This document shows positions 42,273 through 49,152 of a DNA stretch of 64,000 nt, one piece after another. The DNA comes from a virus. Both the position numbers and the translations under genes were made by a program. Under the pieces are notes generated by a model. That model was given only the letters and a program-made list of their open reading frames with translations. It was not told the origin of the DNA and made no database searches. Within the stretch, counting starts at the first letter, position 1. The number at the start of each line of letters is the position of its first letter. The stretch is from the IMG/VR virus record IMGVR_UViG_3300037504_000213, positions 1-64,000 of that record; one strand, 5' to 3'.

Positions 42273-42300
42273 ATTATACCCAATCGTCTGGAGAAGGCAA
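42273..42300 (-). promoter_or_regulatory. Promoter overlapping the HigA-like gene end
   Basis: TTGCCT (42300-42295), 16 bases, TATAAT (42278-42273) on the minus strand. The -10 box again contains the upstream gene's stop codon. It drives the 211-residue membrane protein. Confidence 0.6.
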
Positions 42301-42672
42301 GTTAGAACTTCGTTTGATTTTTGTCTTGCCACATTCTCCACATGACGCAGAACTTGGGGGAACAATGCAACCATGCGCACTTCCAGAAACAATGATTGAG
42401 TTACCGCCTGGGAGATCACCCTGAGAGATGTCGTATTGGTGCTGGCGTTCAAGCCAAAACTCACTCGGAATGCCAAGCCCGACACTTAGTTTGTCGGCAA
42501 TCATGTTGTCTATAGACGTTCGTCCATCTAACACCATATCTGCTGCAAACGGAGAAACATTAAGCATTCCAGCAAGATCGAGCCTGTTCATGTTGGCGTC
42601 AGAAAGCACCTCACGCAACGTTTCAAACGGAGGTGTCACATAATCTGGATCATATTCCAAATAGTTCGTCAT
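42274..42672 (-). CDS. HigA-like XRE repressor/antitoxin
   Basis: 132 residues. The segment T-P-P-F-E-T-L-R-E-V-L, then M-N-R-L-D-L-A-G-M-L-N-V-S-P and G-I-P-S-E-F-W-L-E-R-Q matches HigA antitoxins (XRE helix-turn-helix). The C-terminus has a C-I-V-P..C-G-E-C extension that is unusual for HigA. No HigB-like toxin is adjacent, so it may be an orphan antitoxin used against a host toxin, or a transcription regulator. Confidence 0.7.
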   Translation of the reverse strand: MTNYLEYDPDYVTPPFETLREVLSDANMNRLDLAGMLNVSPFAADMVLDGRTSIDNMIADKLSVGLGIPSEFWLERQHQYDISQGDLPGGNSIIVSGSAHGCIVPPSSASCGECGKTKIKRSSNLPSPDDWV

Positions 42673-43345
42673 GTTTTCTTTTCTCCTCTGGGGACATCAT
42701 GGTTTCAAGCGTTGCAATATCATGCAAGTCAGCAAGCACGTTTTTCCAATACTCAACATTCTGTCCGCGAACACGGGAAATGACTGGCTCCCTTTTCTGT
42801 CCCTGGTATTTGCCGTTTCTATCAGCATACGATACAGCTGGCTCGTCTATCCATCTGAAGACTAACTGTGCCACACCTTCTCCAACACGCAGCTTGATGG
42901 GCCTAGGAGCAGCGTTAAACAATTCAAGTGTGAGGTATCCCTCCCATTCACTCTCTGCTGGCGTTAATAATGGCAATATACCAACACGGGCAAGTGTAGA
43001 TTTTCCCAAACACTCTACCATAATGTTTCTTGGTATTCTTAAATATTCTATAGAGTGTCCAAGTACAAATTGCCCTGGCTGAAGAATAATGTGATTTTTT
43101 CTATGAACAACCTGAAAGTCGTCTTCAGCAACATGTGCCAAGTCCAAAACTTCGTCAGACGGGATCATAAACTTGAACGTTTCACCAAGCCTAATATCAT
43201 AACCGCTTGATGACAGACCATATGATATTCCATCGCTGACTTGGTGAGAGACGAATGGAGAAATCATTGGTTGCTGTTTGTCACACAGCTGTGCTATTTG
43301 CTTGTCGTTTAGTGTCCCTCTCCCCCCTCCTATCTCTCTCTTCAC
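42650..43345 (-). CDS. dcd: dCTP deaminase
   Basis: About 231 residues. S-S-S-G-Y-D-I-R-L-G, then C-L-G-K-S-T-L-A-R-V-G and L-T-P-A-E-S-E-W-E-G-Y-L-T-L-E-L-F-N, are the nucleotide-binding and catalytic motifs of dCTP deaminase/dUTPase-like enzymes; it makes dUTP from dCTP for dTMP synthesis with ThyX. The GTG at 43345 lies close to the predicted RNA start; a strong AGGAGGGG tract lies after it, in front of no standard start codon. Confidence 0.85.
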   Translation of the reverse strand: MKREIGGGRGTLNDKQIAQLCDKQQPMISPFVSHQVSDGISYGLSSSGYDIRLGETFKFMIPSDEVLDLAHVAEDDFQVVHRKNHIILQPGQFVLGHSIEYLRIPRNIMVECLGKSTLARVGILPLLTPAESEWEGYLTLELFNAAPRPIKLRVGEGVAQLVFRWIDEPAVSYADRNGKYQGQKREPVISRVRGQNVEYWKNVLADLHDIATLETMMSPEEKRKHDELFGI

Positions 43346-43356
43346 TACACTTATCT

Positions 43357-43385
43357 ACTATACCACAACATCTCCACCTCATCAA
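43357..43385 (-). promoter_or_regulatory. Sigma70-like promoter for dcd
   Basis: TTGATG (43385-43380), 17 bases, TATAGT (43362-43357) on the minus strand. The predicted start is near 43350, only about five bases before the GTG of dcd, so the mRNA may be almost leaderless. Confidence 0.6.
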
Positions 43386-43600
43386 CACATCCCCTTGATT
43401 CTAACACTATTCTTATACTACAAGACATCGAATATAAGAGATATGTTAGAAATAAGCATTCTTATGAATTTCTTACTTGACAAGGGTAATTTTCTGGAGT
43501 ATAAAAGAGATATGGGTTGATCTACCTGGTGGGGGGCGTTGATCTATAAGATATGATTACTATATATTATATGATCTAGATATATATATGTATATTTTCA

Positions 43601-43625
43601 TGAATATATACTTCGTATATATTCA
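43601..43625. repeat. 11-bp inverted repeat
   Basis: TGAATATATAC and GTATATATTCA around a TTC loop, within a TATA-rich stretch; a possible operator or hairpin origin element. Confidence 0.7.
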
Positions 43626-43675
43626 TACAATCTCAACATCAACATCAAGTGAGACCTTTAGGACAACATTAACGC

Positions 43676-43704
43676 TTGACTATTCGTTCTCTTTATGATA
43701 CAAT
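43676..43704 (+). promoter_or_regulatory. Strong extended -10 promoter
   Basis: TTGACT, 17 bases, TACAAT on the plus strand, with TG one base before the -10 box. The predicted start is just in front of a strong nested hairpin and no coding gene follows, so it should make a non-coding RNA. Confidence 0.75.
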
Positions 43705-43705
43705 T

Positions 43706-43778
43706 CAGATACCCCCCAAAAAGGCAGAGGACAGTTGCAATTCCTGCGCTGTCCTTTGTCTATTTGGGGTATCCTCTG
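43706..43778 (+). ncRNA. Structured ncRNA candidate
   Basis: GATACCCC/GGGGTATC (outer stem, with AAA/TTT) encloses AGGACAG/CTGTCCT. CAGAGGA (43725-43731) can instead pair with TCCTCTG (43772-43778), which breaks both, so the RNA has two exclusive folds. A strong promoter ends just upstream. No protein is encoded. Confidence 0.6.
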
Positions 43779-43983
43779 AAACACGTTTCCCATCTCTTTG
43801 TTTCAACATCATGTCATATACACATTACCAACGTCTAAACGGCATTGTGCTGCATGTAGAACAATGCTGTGTGATGCTATGTCCTCATTCAAATATTACA
43901 TTTCACGAACATATACCCTCTAATCAACGATACACAATTCTATGACGTATATGACCTGTACTCAATGCATATCGCCACAGAGC

Positions 43984-44042
43984 TTATCCTGGTGCACAAG
44001 AGCAGTGTTTTTGATGATTTAGACACTGACTGCTGAGGATAA
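43984..44042. other. Nested hairpin, possible ncRNA or origin element
   Basis: TTATCCT/AGGATAA encloses CAGTGT/ACACTG. AGCAGT can instead pair with ACTGCT. The pattern (long nested stem with alternative inner pairing) resembles the neighbouring ncRNA candidate. No clear promoter is seen. Confidence 0.5.
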
Positions 44043-44396
44043 ACGTTGATGTCGTTGATTGTAATAGCAAATCTAAGTGCTCGCAACATTCGATTGACAG
44101 TGTATATAGTATATAGATCTATATATAATATTCTTTACTCTATAATATATATATAGACATATAATATACACTAGCGATCTCGATCTCTTCGTATGATAAT
44201 TGTAATCATACAATGTGTTATTTGTGTTGCTTCACAGAATATCTGTATCATTCAAGGAAAATTGATGTCATGATGTGTAGTTAGAAGTATTCGTGTTTAT
44301 TTTCGATAAAACGACCGTATTCCGCGCTATTAGTCGATTTATTTATGAAAAATGGCTTTTCTGTGAACTTTATGTTGCTTTTTATTGCAAAATGAT

Positions 44397-44425
44397 GATG
44401 TGCTAAGCATATTGCACTTAGCACA
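44397..44425. repeat. 10-bp perfect inverted repeat
   Basis: ATGTGCTAAG and CTTAGCACAT around nine bases. It is close to the iteron-like repeats and may be a protein-binding site. Confidence 0.75.
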
Positions 44426-44440
44426 TGGCATACATGATAG

Positions 44441-44470
44441 CTTTTGGTAGTATTTGGTAGCTTTTGACAG
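44441..44470. repeat. Three 10-bp direct repeats
   Basis: Three 10-mers in a row: TTTTGGTAGT, ATTTGGTAGC, TTTTGACAGA. The spacing of one helical turn suggests a binding array. Confidence 0.5.
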
Positions 44471-44662
44471 ACTTGTGTAAGTGTTAATTGATGTGTGTTG
44501 TAGGCTTGTTGATAGCATGTGTTATGTATTTTAGTAAGAGCTGCGATTCTGTTGGTATATGTGCTGTTTGTGTTGTGGTAATAGTGTGTAATGAGATGTG
44601 ATTAGTGTGGAAAGTGTTAAGTTAAGAACGTAGATCTAGGGAATCTTTAAGAAGTGTAAGAT

Positions 44663-44695
44663 TGTGCATATCCTGTGCATATCCTGTTCATAACT
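44663..44695. repeat. Three 11-bp iterons, DnaA-box-like
   Basis: TGTGCATATCC twice, then TGTTCATAACT, directly adjacent. In reverse complement they contain ATATGCACA and TTATGAACA, each one base from the DnaA consensus TTATNCACA; a TTATACACC follows at about 44695. This is the layout of a replication origin. Confidence 0.6.
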
Positions 44696-44726
44696 TATAC
44701 ACCGTTCCCAATTCGTATCAACTCAC

Positions 44727-44939
44727 CTAACATCGCTCACGCTTAAACTTAACATACACATGCAATCCACCACAGCTGTCGCTACTGTACGTTTCGCCAT
44801 CAACCGTCCATCCTATGAACACAAAGCCGTAGCCCTGTCTTTCAATGGCATCTGCCATAAGTGGTTGAACAATACCGACATAATCCACTTCTCTGCCACG
44901 AAATCTTTCTCCAGGCTCTGGAATATCTCTATGAATCAT
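44727..44939 (-). CDS. Hypothetical protein, 70 aa
   Basis: 70 residues with a D-Y-V-G-I-V-Q-P segment and a basic C-terminus. It overlaps the small peptide gene upstream and is the last gene before the non-coding region. Unknown function. Confidence 0.5.
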   Translation of the reverse strand: MIHRDIPEPGERFRGREVDYVGIVQPLMADAIERQGYGFVFIGWTVDGETYSSDSCGGLHVYVKFKRERC

Positions 44940-45054
44940 GCTTACCCCTATCTTTAGATCCAGTATGTAGAATACACTTTGTCTTCAACATTGCCATCAA
45001 GACCAACAAAGACATCATCGTGCCCATAACCCCCATTGTGGCTGTTATACACAT
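44929..45054 (-). CDS. 41-residue membrane peptide
   Basis: ATG one base after the upstream stop codon. The N-terminal half is hydrophobic (M-G-V-M-G-T-M-M-S-L-L-V-L-M-A-M-L), so it should be a single-span membrane peptide. It overlaps the next start by 11 bases. Expression is uncertain because no clear ribosome-binding site is seen. Confidence 0.45.
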   Translation of the reverse strand: MCITATMGVMGTMMSLLVLMAMLKTKCILHTGSKDRGKHDS

Positions 45055-45055
45055 G

Positions 45056-45337
45056 TTAGAATGGCTCTACTTTGTCTGGGTGCGTCCAGATTATAACTCG
45101 TGATGGGTGCTCTGAGAACCATATCTTTACCATCCGAGGGTCACCTAGGTAATGCGCAGGTGGTTCAACCCAGTTTTCATCCAGAAAAGTTGGTTCGTAT
45201 GCAGTATGTTCCCATTCATCAGTCGTGTTTTTCACTGTTTCGTCGTCTACTCTCTTTGAAACACCAACTATCACATCTACATCGCCAAGATCTTCCATAT
45301 AGTCTTGCAGGTCAGCAATCAGTTCACTTAATTTCAT
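45056..45337 (-). CDS. Hypothetical protein, 93 aa
   Basis: MKLSELIADLQDYMEDLGDVDVIVGVS is a common start of small phage proteins of unknown function that begin with a helix and a V-V-G-V-strand. It overlaps the thyX stop by 14 bases and is therefore in the same operon. Unknown function. Confidence 0.55.
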   Translation of the reverse strand: MKLSELIADLQDYMEDLGDVDVIVGVSKRVDDETVKNTTDEWEHTAYEPTFLDENWVEPPAHYLGDPRMVKIWFSEHPSRVIIWTHPDKVEPF

Positions 45338-45929
45338 TTTTATCTCCCTTGCTTTTATTCCACCACCATTCCATTGTAACTGGGAAGTGGCTCTTTGTCA
45401 ATGATTGCATTGCCCAGGCATAGCTGGCTGTTTCTGGCTGAGCGTGGTCACTGCATCGAAGGTCGAAGAAGTTGAGCAAGCTGCGGAGGTTCATTTTCAT
45501 CTGGAACACGGTGTATGTTCCCATAGGCAGCACCGAACGAGCATAGCCAGGGCGTTCCCCGCGATCAAGCATGGTGTAGTACACCTCTGTAGCTTGGTCG
45601 TATACAGCATAAAGCTCAGGCTCGCCCTGGTCAAAGAATTTCAAATCGGATGGCACTACATATCTCAGTGACCTTTCAAGGTATGACGCAATGCGATGCC
45701 TCATAATTTGTCTCTGCACGAAGATAGGGCATTCCAATCGAAAGTGCATGGATGCGAACTCGAATGGGCTGGTGTGCCCAAGGTCAAGTAGCTTCCTGAC
45801 GAGTTGCTCGTTGCTTTCACCGTCACCCTCTGACTGCCAGCTTTCTCTGGCCACGTTGGCAATTAGCTGGTCACTTCCGTAGTGGCCGATGTATTCCACA
45901 AAGCCATCGTAGACTTCTATTTTGCTCAT
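45324..45929 (-). CDS. thyX: Flavin-dependent thymidylate synthase
   Basis: 201 residues. R-Q-I-M-R-H-R-I-A-S-Y-L-E-R-S-L-R-Y is the ThyX signature (RHRx7S), which binds FAD and dUMP. The enzyme makes dTMP with methylene-tetrahydrofolate and NADPH, and works with the deaminase at 42.6 kb, which supplies dUMP precursors. A four-base ATGA overlap links it to the next upstream gene. Confidence 0.95.
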   Translation of the reverse strand: MSKIEVYDGFVEYIGHYGSDQLIANVARESWQSEGDGESNEQLVRKLLDLGHTSPFEFASMHFRLECPIFVQRQIMRHRIASYLERSLRYVVPSDLKFFDQGEPELYAVYDQATEVYYTMLDRGERPGYARSVLPMGTYTVFQMKMNLRSLLNFFDLRCSDHAQPETASYAWAMQSLTKSHFPVTMEWWWNKSKGDKNEIK

Positions 45930-46159
45930 TTGGCCTCCCTGCTGCTTCGCAAGAACTCTACAAGTTCATTGCCTGGGTCTACTCTATCTAGTTCTTTCTC
46001 AAGGTAATCAATTATGATCGTTGCCATTTCGCAAGTTCGTGGGTAATGGCACACTGTGCAAAAAATGCCCTGTGCACCATCAAACCAGCAATTGTCACAT
46101 CTTCCACCATCACGCACAAAAGATGCCCTGTTGATTAGCTTTTCCACTGACGTTTTCAT
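45926..46159 (-). CDS. Cys-rich small protein
   Basis: 77 residues with C-D-N-C, then C-T-V-C and a further Cys, probably a zinc site. The ATG at 46159 directly follows the upstream stop. It lies between the Ro60 operon genes and thyX. Unknown function. Confidence 0.5.
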   Translation of the reverse strand: MKTSVEKLINRASFVRDGGRCDNCWFDGAQGIFCTVCHYPRTCEMATIIIDYLEKELDRVDPGNELVEFLRSSREAK

Positions 46160-46160
46160 A

Positions 46161-46439
46161 TTACACATCTTCGTTTTCAGCAGCCAGTTCAACAAGTTTC
46201 TCAGCTGCGTTCATTACCCGCTCGCGGAAATTACCACTTGACCCGCGCCAACACAAGTTGATGTCTTTTGGCTTGACATGATCTGCAAAAAGCTGGATTA
46301 GCATTGTCCTTGCGGTTCCCCTCGACGCGAAAGCAGCCGCCTCAAGGTGTGCTGCGCGGTCATTCGATAGTTGATCGTGTGCAAGCTCTTCATAGTAGAT
46401 CGATGCAGCGTTGATTAAATTCTGTTTGTCAATGTACAT
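46161..46439 (-). CDS. Hypothetical protein downstream of Ro60
   Basis: 92 residues, all helical, with an 11-base overlap with the Ro60 gene, which implies coupled translation. It could be a partner of Ro60, but has no known domain. Confidence 0.5.
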   Translation of the reverse strand: MYIDKQNLINAASIYYEELAHDQLSNDRAAHLEAAAFASRGTARTMLIQLFADHVKPKDINLCWRGSSGNFRERVMNAAEKLVELAAENEDV

Positions 46440-47961
46440 AGTTTCTCTCGCCTACAAAGTTAGAAATCAAACCTGGGACATTGGCATCAAACCCAACAAT
46501 GTCTATCATACCAGGATCGTTGGGATCGGCGATGCTGAACTCTGTCGCTGTGGTGGCAGCAACCAACAGCTTGGCATTGTGAACGCCTGATTGTTCGCGG
46601 TACATCCTGAGGGCATCAGCAGGCACGTACTTGTTGACATTGGTCTCGTTATCTGTGTAAATCACAAATGCGTCGTACAGCAAACCCTTTTCCATTGCCC
46701 AAACCATTGGCATGTCGCATGCCGTTGCGCCGAAATTGAGAGATCGTATCTCTGCGATTATCTCTCCAAGGCTCATTCTGTCATGCAGCTTTAAAGGAAC
46801 AATGTCTTTCGAGAAAGCTATAATATCCCAGTCATCCTCAATGCGCATTGTAATCATAGCCATTGCAGCACTGATTTCCCTGGGTGTAAGGCCACCCCAT
46901 GCGTTATCGAATGTCATGGAGCTTGACACGTCAAGTGCAATGCAAATGCGTTTTCCAGTTGGCTCCACGTTGTCAAACGCAAGGTAAAACATTTCATCAA
47001 GCGCAGATATAATGTGTCCTATTGGATCCCACGAGTTGCTGCCCCTAATGCCCTCTCCGTTGCTGTATGTAACCAACGCCGACAAAACTGTAATGGGGTG
47101 AATGCGTGACCTTATAACAGATGTTCTGTCTGTAAGCATTTTGGCAACACTTCGAACGTTGTCACGAGAATCGAAGTAACCTGATCGGGTGATAGTGCCA
47201 AGGTTTCGAACAATTTCCCAAAGACCCATGTTGGGCATAAGGGCTTCCCAGGCTTCTGAGAATTTCCACAGTTCTCCTGGTACAATTGAGCGAGGGAGGC
47301 CGTATTCTTCAATAATTGCTATGGCCCTGCGTGCATCGTTGGTATCTTTCAGTAGTTCGTACCCCACAGTAAGTTTTGTGTTTGGGTTTTCCTTGCCAAC
47401 GGTCCATCCAAACAGCCTGTCGTGCCATACGCTAGCTGGCTTGACGTGTGCCAGCCTGAGGACATCTCGGTGAGACATGCCACCGCGCTGTCCATACTTT
47501 ACGATTTGGTAGTCAACAGCATCCTTTGTGTTATACCACGCCGCAAAGGCTCGCCGTATCATTCTCCCCCATCCGCGCATATCGTTTATGAAGTTGGCTA
47601 TAGTCAAGAGGTGAGAACCTGTTCTGACTGTTTTGAGGAATGTGCTAACGAAGTCTTCGTGCGCACCAGTGGTTGACACTAGCGCAAGCGCAAATAACGC
47701 TGGATCGTTTGATGGTGCACGCCCGCTATCGCTAATGTCGCCGATTAGCTTAAGCGTTCGTTTGGGATTTTCTCGTGCACACTCAAGTACAACATCTGCA
47801 TTGTCTTCTGTGAGTTTGCTTGAGTTTGCATAATACGTCGAGGCACTTCCTATAATAAGAAAGCGTTCCAAACGTGTCCATTTGTCAACGACATATGACA
47901 TGCCGCCACCATTATTGTGTCTTAAGCCATCCTTATGTCTTTTGCTGTAGTTTCTATACAT
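46429..47961 (-). CDS. rsr: Ro60/TROVE-vWA RNA-binding protein (Rsr-like)
   Basis: 510 residues; the ATG at 47961 follows TTAGGAGAAAC. Residues 20-330 are a TROVE domain (W-T-R-L-E-R-F-L-I-I-G-S-A-S-T-Y-Y, then L-G-T-I-T-R-S-G-Y-F), a ring of helical repeats with a central hole that binds misfolded RNA ends. Residues 335-500 are a vWA domain whose MIDAS is C-I-A-L-D-V-S-S-S-M (D-x-S-x-S). Bacterial Ro60 (Rsr) works with Y RNAs and PNPase in RNA quality control. The gene is preceded by a probable Y RNA. Confidence 0.9.
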   Translation of the reverse strand: MYRNYSKRHKDGLRHNNGGGMSYVVDKWTRLERFLIIGSASTYYANSSKLTEDNADVVLECARENPKRTLKLIGDISDSGRAPSNDPALFALALVSTTGAHEDFVSTFLKTVRTGSHLLTIANFINDMRGWGRMIRRAFAAWYNTKDAVDYQIVKYGQRGGMSHRDVLRLAHVKPASVWHDRLFGWTVGKENPNTKLTVGYELLKDTNDARRAIAIIEEYGLPRSIVPGELWKFSEAWEALMPNMGLWEIVRNLGTITRSGYFDSRDNVRSVAKMLTDRTSVIRSRIHPITVLSALVTYSNGEGIRGSNSWDPIGHIISALDEMFYLAFDNVEPTGKRICIALDVSSSMTFDNAWGGLTPREISAAMAMITMRIEDDWDIIAFSKDIVPLKLHDRMSLGEIIAEIRSLNFGATACDMPMVWAMEKGLLYDAFVIYTDNETNVNKYVPADALRMYREQSGVHNAKLLVAATTATEFSIADPNDPGMIDIVGFDANVPGLISNFVGERNYVH

Positions 47962-47974
47962 AGTTTCTCCTAAC

Positions 47975-48017
47975 AAGCACGGGATGCCATTTGATTCTGG
48001 CATCCCGCTATGTGCTT
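47975..48017 (-). promoter_or_regulatory. Strong hairpin in the Ro60 leader
   Basis: GGGATGCCA (48006-47998) pairs with TGGCATCCC (47989-47981) around an eight-base loop. AAGCAC and GTGCTT extend it after a five-base bulge. It lies just before the ribosome-binding site and downstream of the Y RNA part, and could set the 3' end of the RNA or control translation. Confidence 0.75.
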
Positions 48018-48018
48018 T

Positions 48019-48073
48019 CGGTCAAATCAGTGTGGGTCGAAATTTTCCGAGATAACGAACCACTTCGTACCGT
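48019..48073 (-). ncRNA. Probable Y RNA
   Basis: The RNA would start at 48073, seven bases after the -10 box. CGGU pairs with ACCG, A is bulged, and CGAA pairs with UUUG, giving the Y RNA Ro60-binding stem; a five-base one-sided loop follows, then GUGG/CCAC and UCG/CGA close a large loop. It sits in front of the Ro60 gene, as Y RNA genes often do in bacteria. Confidence 0.65.
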
Positions 48074-48079
48074 ATTTAT

Positions 48080-48107
48080 AGTATAGCATGTTTTGTCGTA
48101 TTGTCAA
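48080..48107 (-). promoter_or_regulatory. Sigma70-like promoter for Y RNA and Ro60
   Basis: TTGACA (48107-48102), 16 bases, TATACT (48085-48080) on the minus strand. The predicted start near 48073 coincides with the 5' strand of the Y RNA stem. Confidence 0.8.
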
Positions 48108-48121
48108 GTATCAATTTGGTA

Positions 48122-48211
48122 TTAATCACCAATATCGCGAAATACGTAAGCGATATAGATTGCAAGGGCCAAAATTGACAGTATTATCACAAATGCGACA
48201 ATTACCGTCAC
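48122..48211 (-). CDS. 29-residue membrane peptide
   Basis: GTG start with GGAG nine bases upstream. The peptide has a single hydrophobic helix (V-A-F-V-I-I-L-S-I-L-A-L-A-I-Y-I-A-Y). It follows the pentapeptide gene by six bases and precedes the Ro60 promoter. Unknown function. Confidence 0.5.
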   Translation of the reverse strand: MTVIVAFVIILSILALAIYIAYVFRDIGD

Positions 48212-48217
48212 GTCAGA

Positions 48218-48526
48218 TTACTCCAGTCCCATAGCGCCTGTCATGTCAGCGCCCTTGAGGTTTGTTCCTTGCAGGTTAGCGTTCTGTAAATCTGCGCCAC
48301 GAAGGTTCGCACCTGTCATATCGGCATCATGAAGGTCTGCGCCACGCAAATCTGCGCCACTCAGGTTTATGCCACGAAGATCTGAGCCTGCCAGATTGAT
48401 GCGGCGAAGGTCCATGTTACTAAAATCAAAACCACTAAGGTTCATCATGCTCATGTCGTGATCGCGCAGGTTTTCGTGTGTGTTGCGAATTTCTTGATCT
48501 ATCTCAGACATCTGTTGCCCTTTCAT
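48218..48526 (-). CDS. Pentapeptide-repeat protein, small
   Basis: 102 residues. From about residue 28, repeats of the form A(D/N)LxG run to the end (L-S-G-A-D-L-R-G-A-D-L-H-D-A-D, etc.), which fold into a right-handed beta-helix. Such proteins can mimic DNA and protect gyrase, but many have other roles. A methyltransferase gene precedes it. Confidence 0.7.
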   Translation of the reverse strand: MKGQQMSEIDQEIRNTHENLRDHDMSMMNLSGFDFSNMDLRRINLAGSDLRGINLSGADLRGADLHDADMTGANLRGADLQNANLQGTNLKGADMTGAMGLE

Positions 48527-48540
48527 GTTACATATCCTAT

Positions 48541-49152
48541 TTATTTCTGCTGATTCTCCAACAACAATTTCCCCCATTGTTCTGCCATTGCGTTAGCAAT
48601 CCCACGGTAGGTTTTTGACCTCAGCTTTGAGCGATTCTTTGACGGTGGCATATAGTGAATTCTGTTTTGAACAGACTTTGGTAGTGTTAACATTTCATCA
48701 TATACATTGTTTGTTGGTTTTAAGGGTGGCAACCCCTTTAACCACAGACATGTCGATTTCTTTTCTGGGTGACCAAATTGCCACGGATGAATGATTTGAT
48801 CTGGTTTTCTCCATTGTGTTGACATAATGCCAATGGGGTTTTCGATTGCCACATATGGGTTATCAAGGTTTGCAAAAAGCATGAAAAAGTCAATGGCCTT
48901 TTGCTGTCTTCCGTCCTCTCGTTTTTGTTTAAACCACCTGGCCCCACTTGATGCAAGGTGTGTACACGGCGGGAATGCTATGATCATGTACCACGACTCA
49001 AGGTCAAGGACAGATTTTACATCCTGTTGGATGTGAAAGTCTGGTCTTGGGCCAGACGTTGGTTGCAAGTCACACGAGAACGCGATTATTCCCAACCTGC
49101 GCATTGCCATCGTTACTTCTTGGCTCTCTTCACATGCAACAAGTACTTTCAT
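48541..49152 (-). CDS. C5-cytosine-methylase-like protein
   Basis: 203 residues; ATGA overlap with the upstream gene sets the start. MKVLVACEESQEVT is a SAM-site-like start; A-F-P-P-C-T-H-L has the P-C of the C5 methylase motif IV (normally P-C-Q); I-E-N-P-I-G replaces E-N-V. This compact family is found in phages and may methylate DNA or act as an inactive relative. The recognition domain is missing or very small. Confidence 0.65.
   Translation of the reverse strand: MKVLVACEESQEVTMAMRRLGIIAFSCDLQPTSGPRPDFHIQQDVKSVLDLESWYMIIAFPPCTHLASSGARWFKQKREDGRQQKAIDFFMLFANLDNPYVAIENPIGIMSTQWRKPDQIIHPWQFGHPEKKSTCLWLKGLPPLKPTNNVYDEMLTLPKSVQNRIHYMPPSKNRSKLRSKTYRGIANAMAEQWGKLLLENQQK

Larger units (their letters stand above)
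43346..44726. other. Non-coding AT-rich region, candidate origin
   Basis: 1.38 kb without a convincing gene. It holds two face-away promoters, two structured-RNA candidates, several perfect inverted repeats, a long TATA-rich stretch (about 44100-44180) and tandem DnaA-box-like 11-mers. Together these suggest the replication origin or the main early control region. Confidence 0.6.

Noticed and set aside
43676-43945. 89-codon plus-strand frame in the non-coding region
   Set aside because: It starts at TTG within the promoter and covers the structured RNA; no ribosome-binding site and no protein-like composition.
43346-44726. CRISPR array
   Set aside because: The repeats are 10-11 bp and directly adjacent, with no spacers; this fits iterons.
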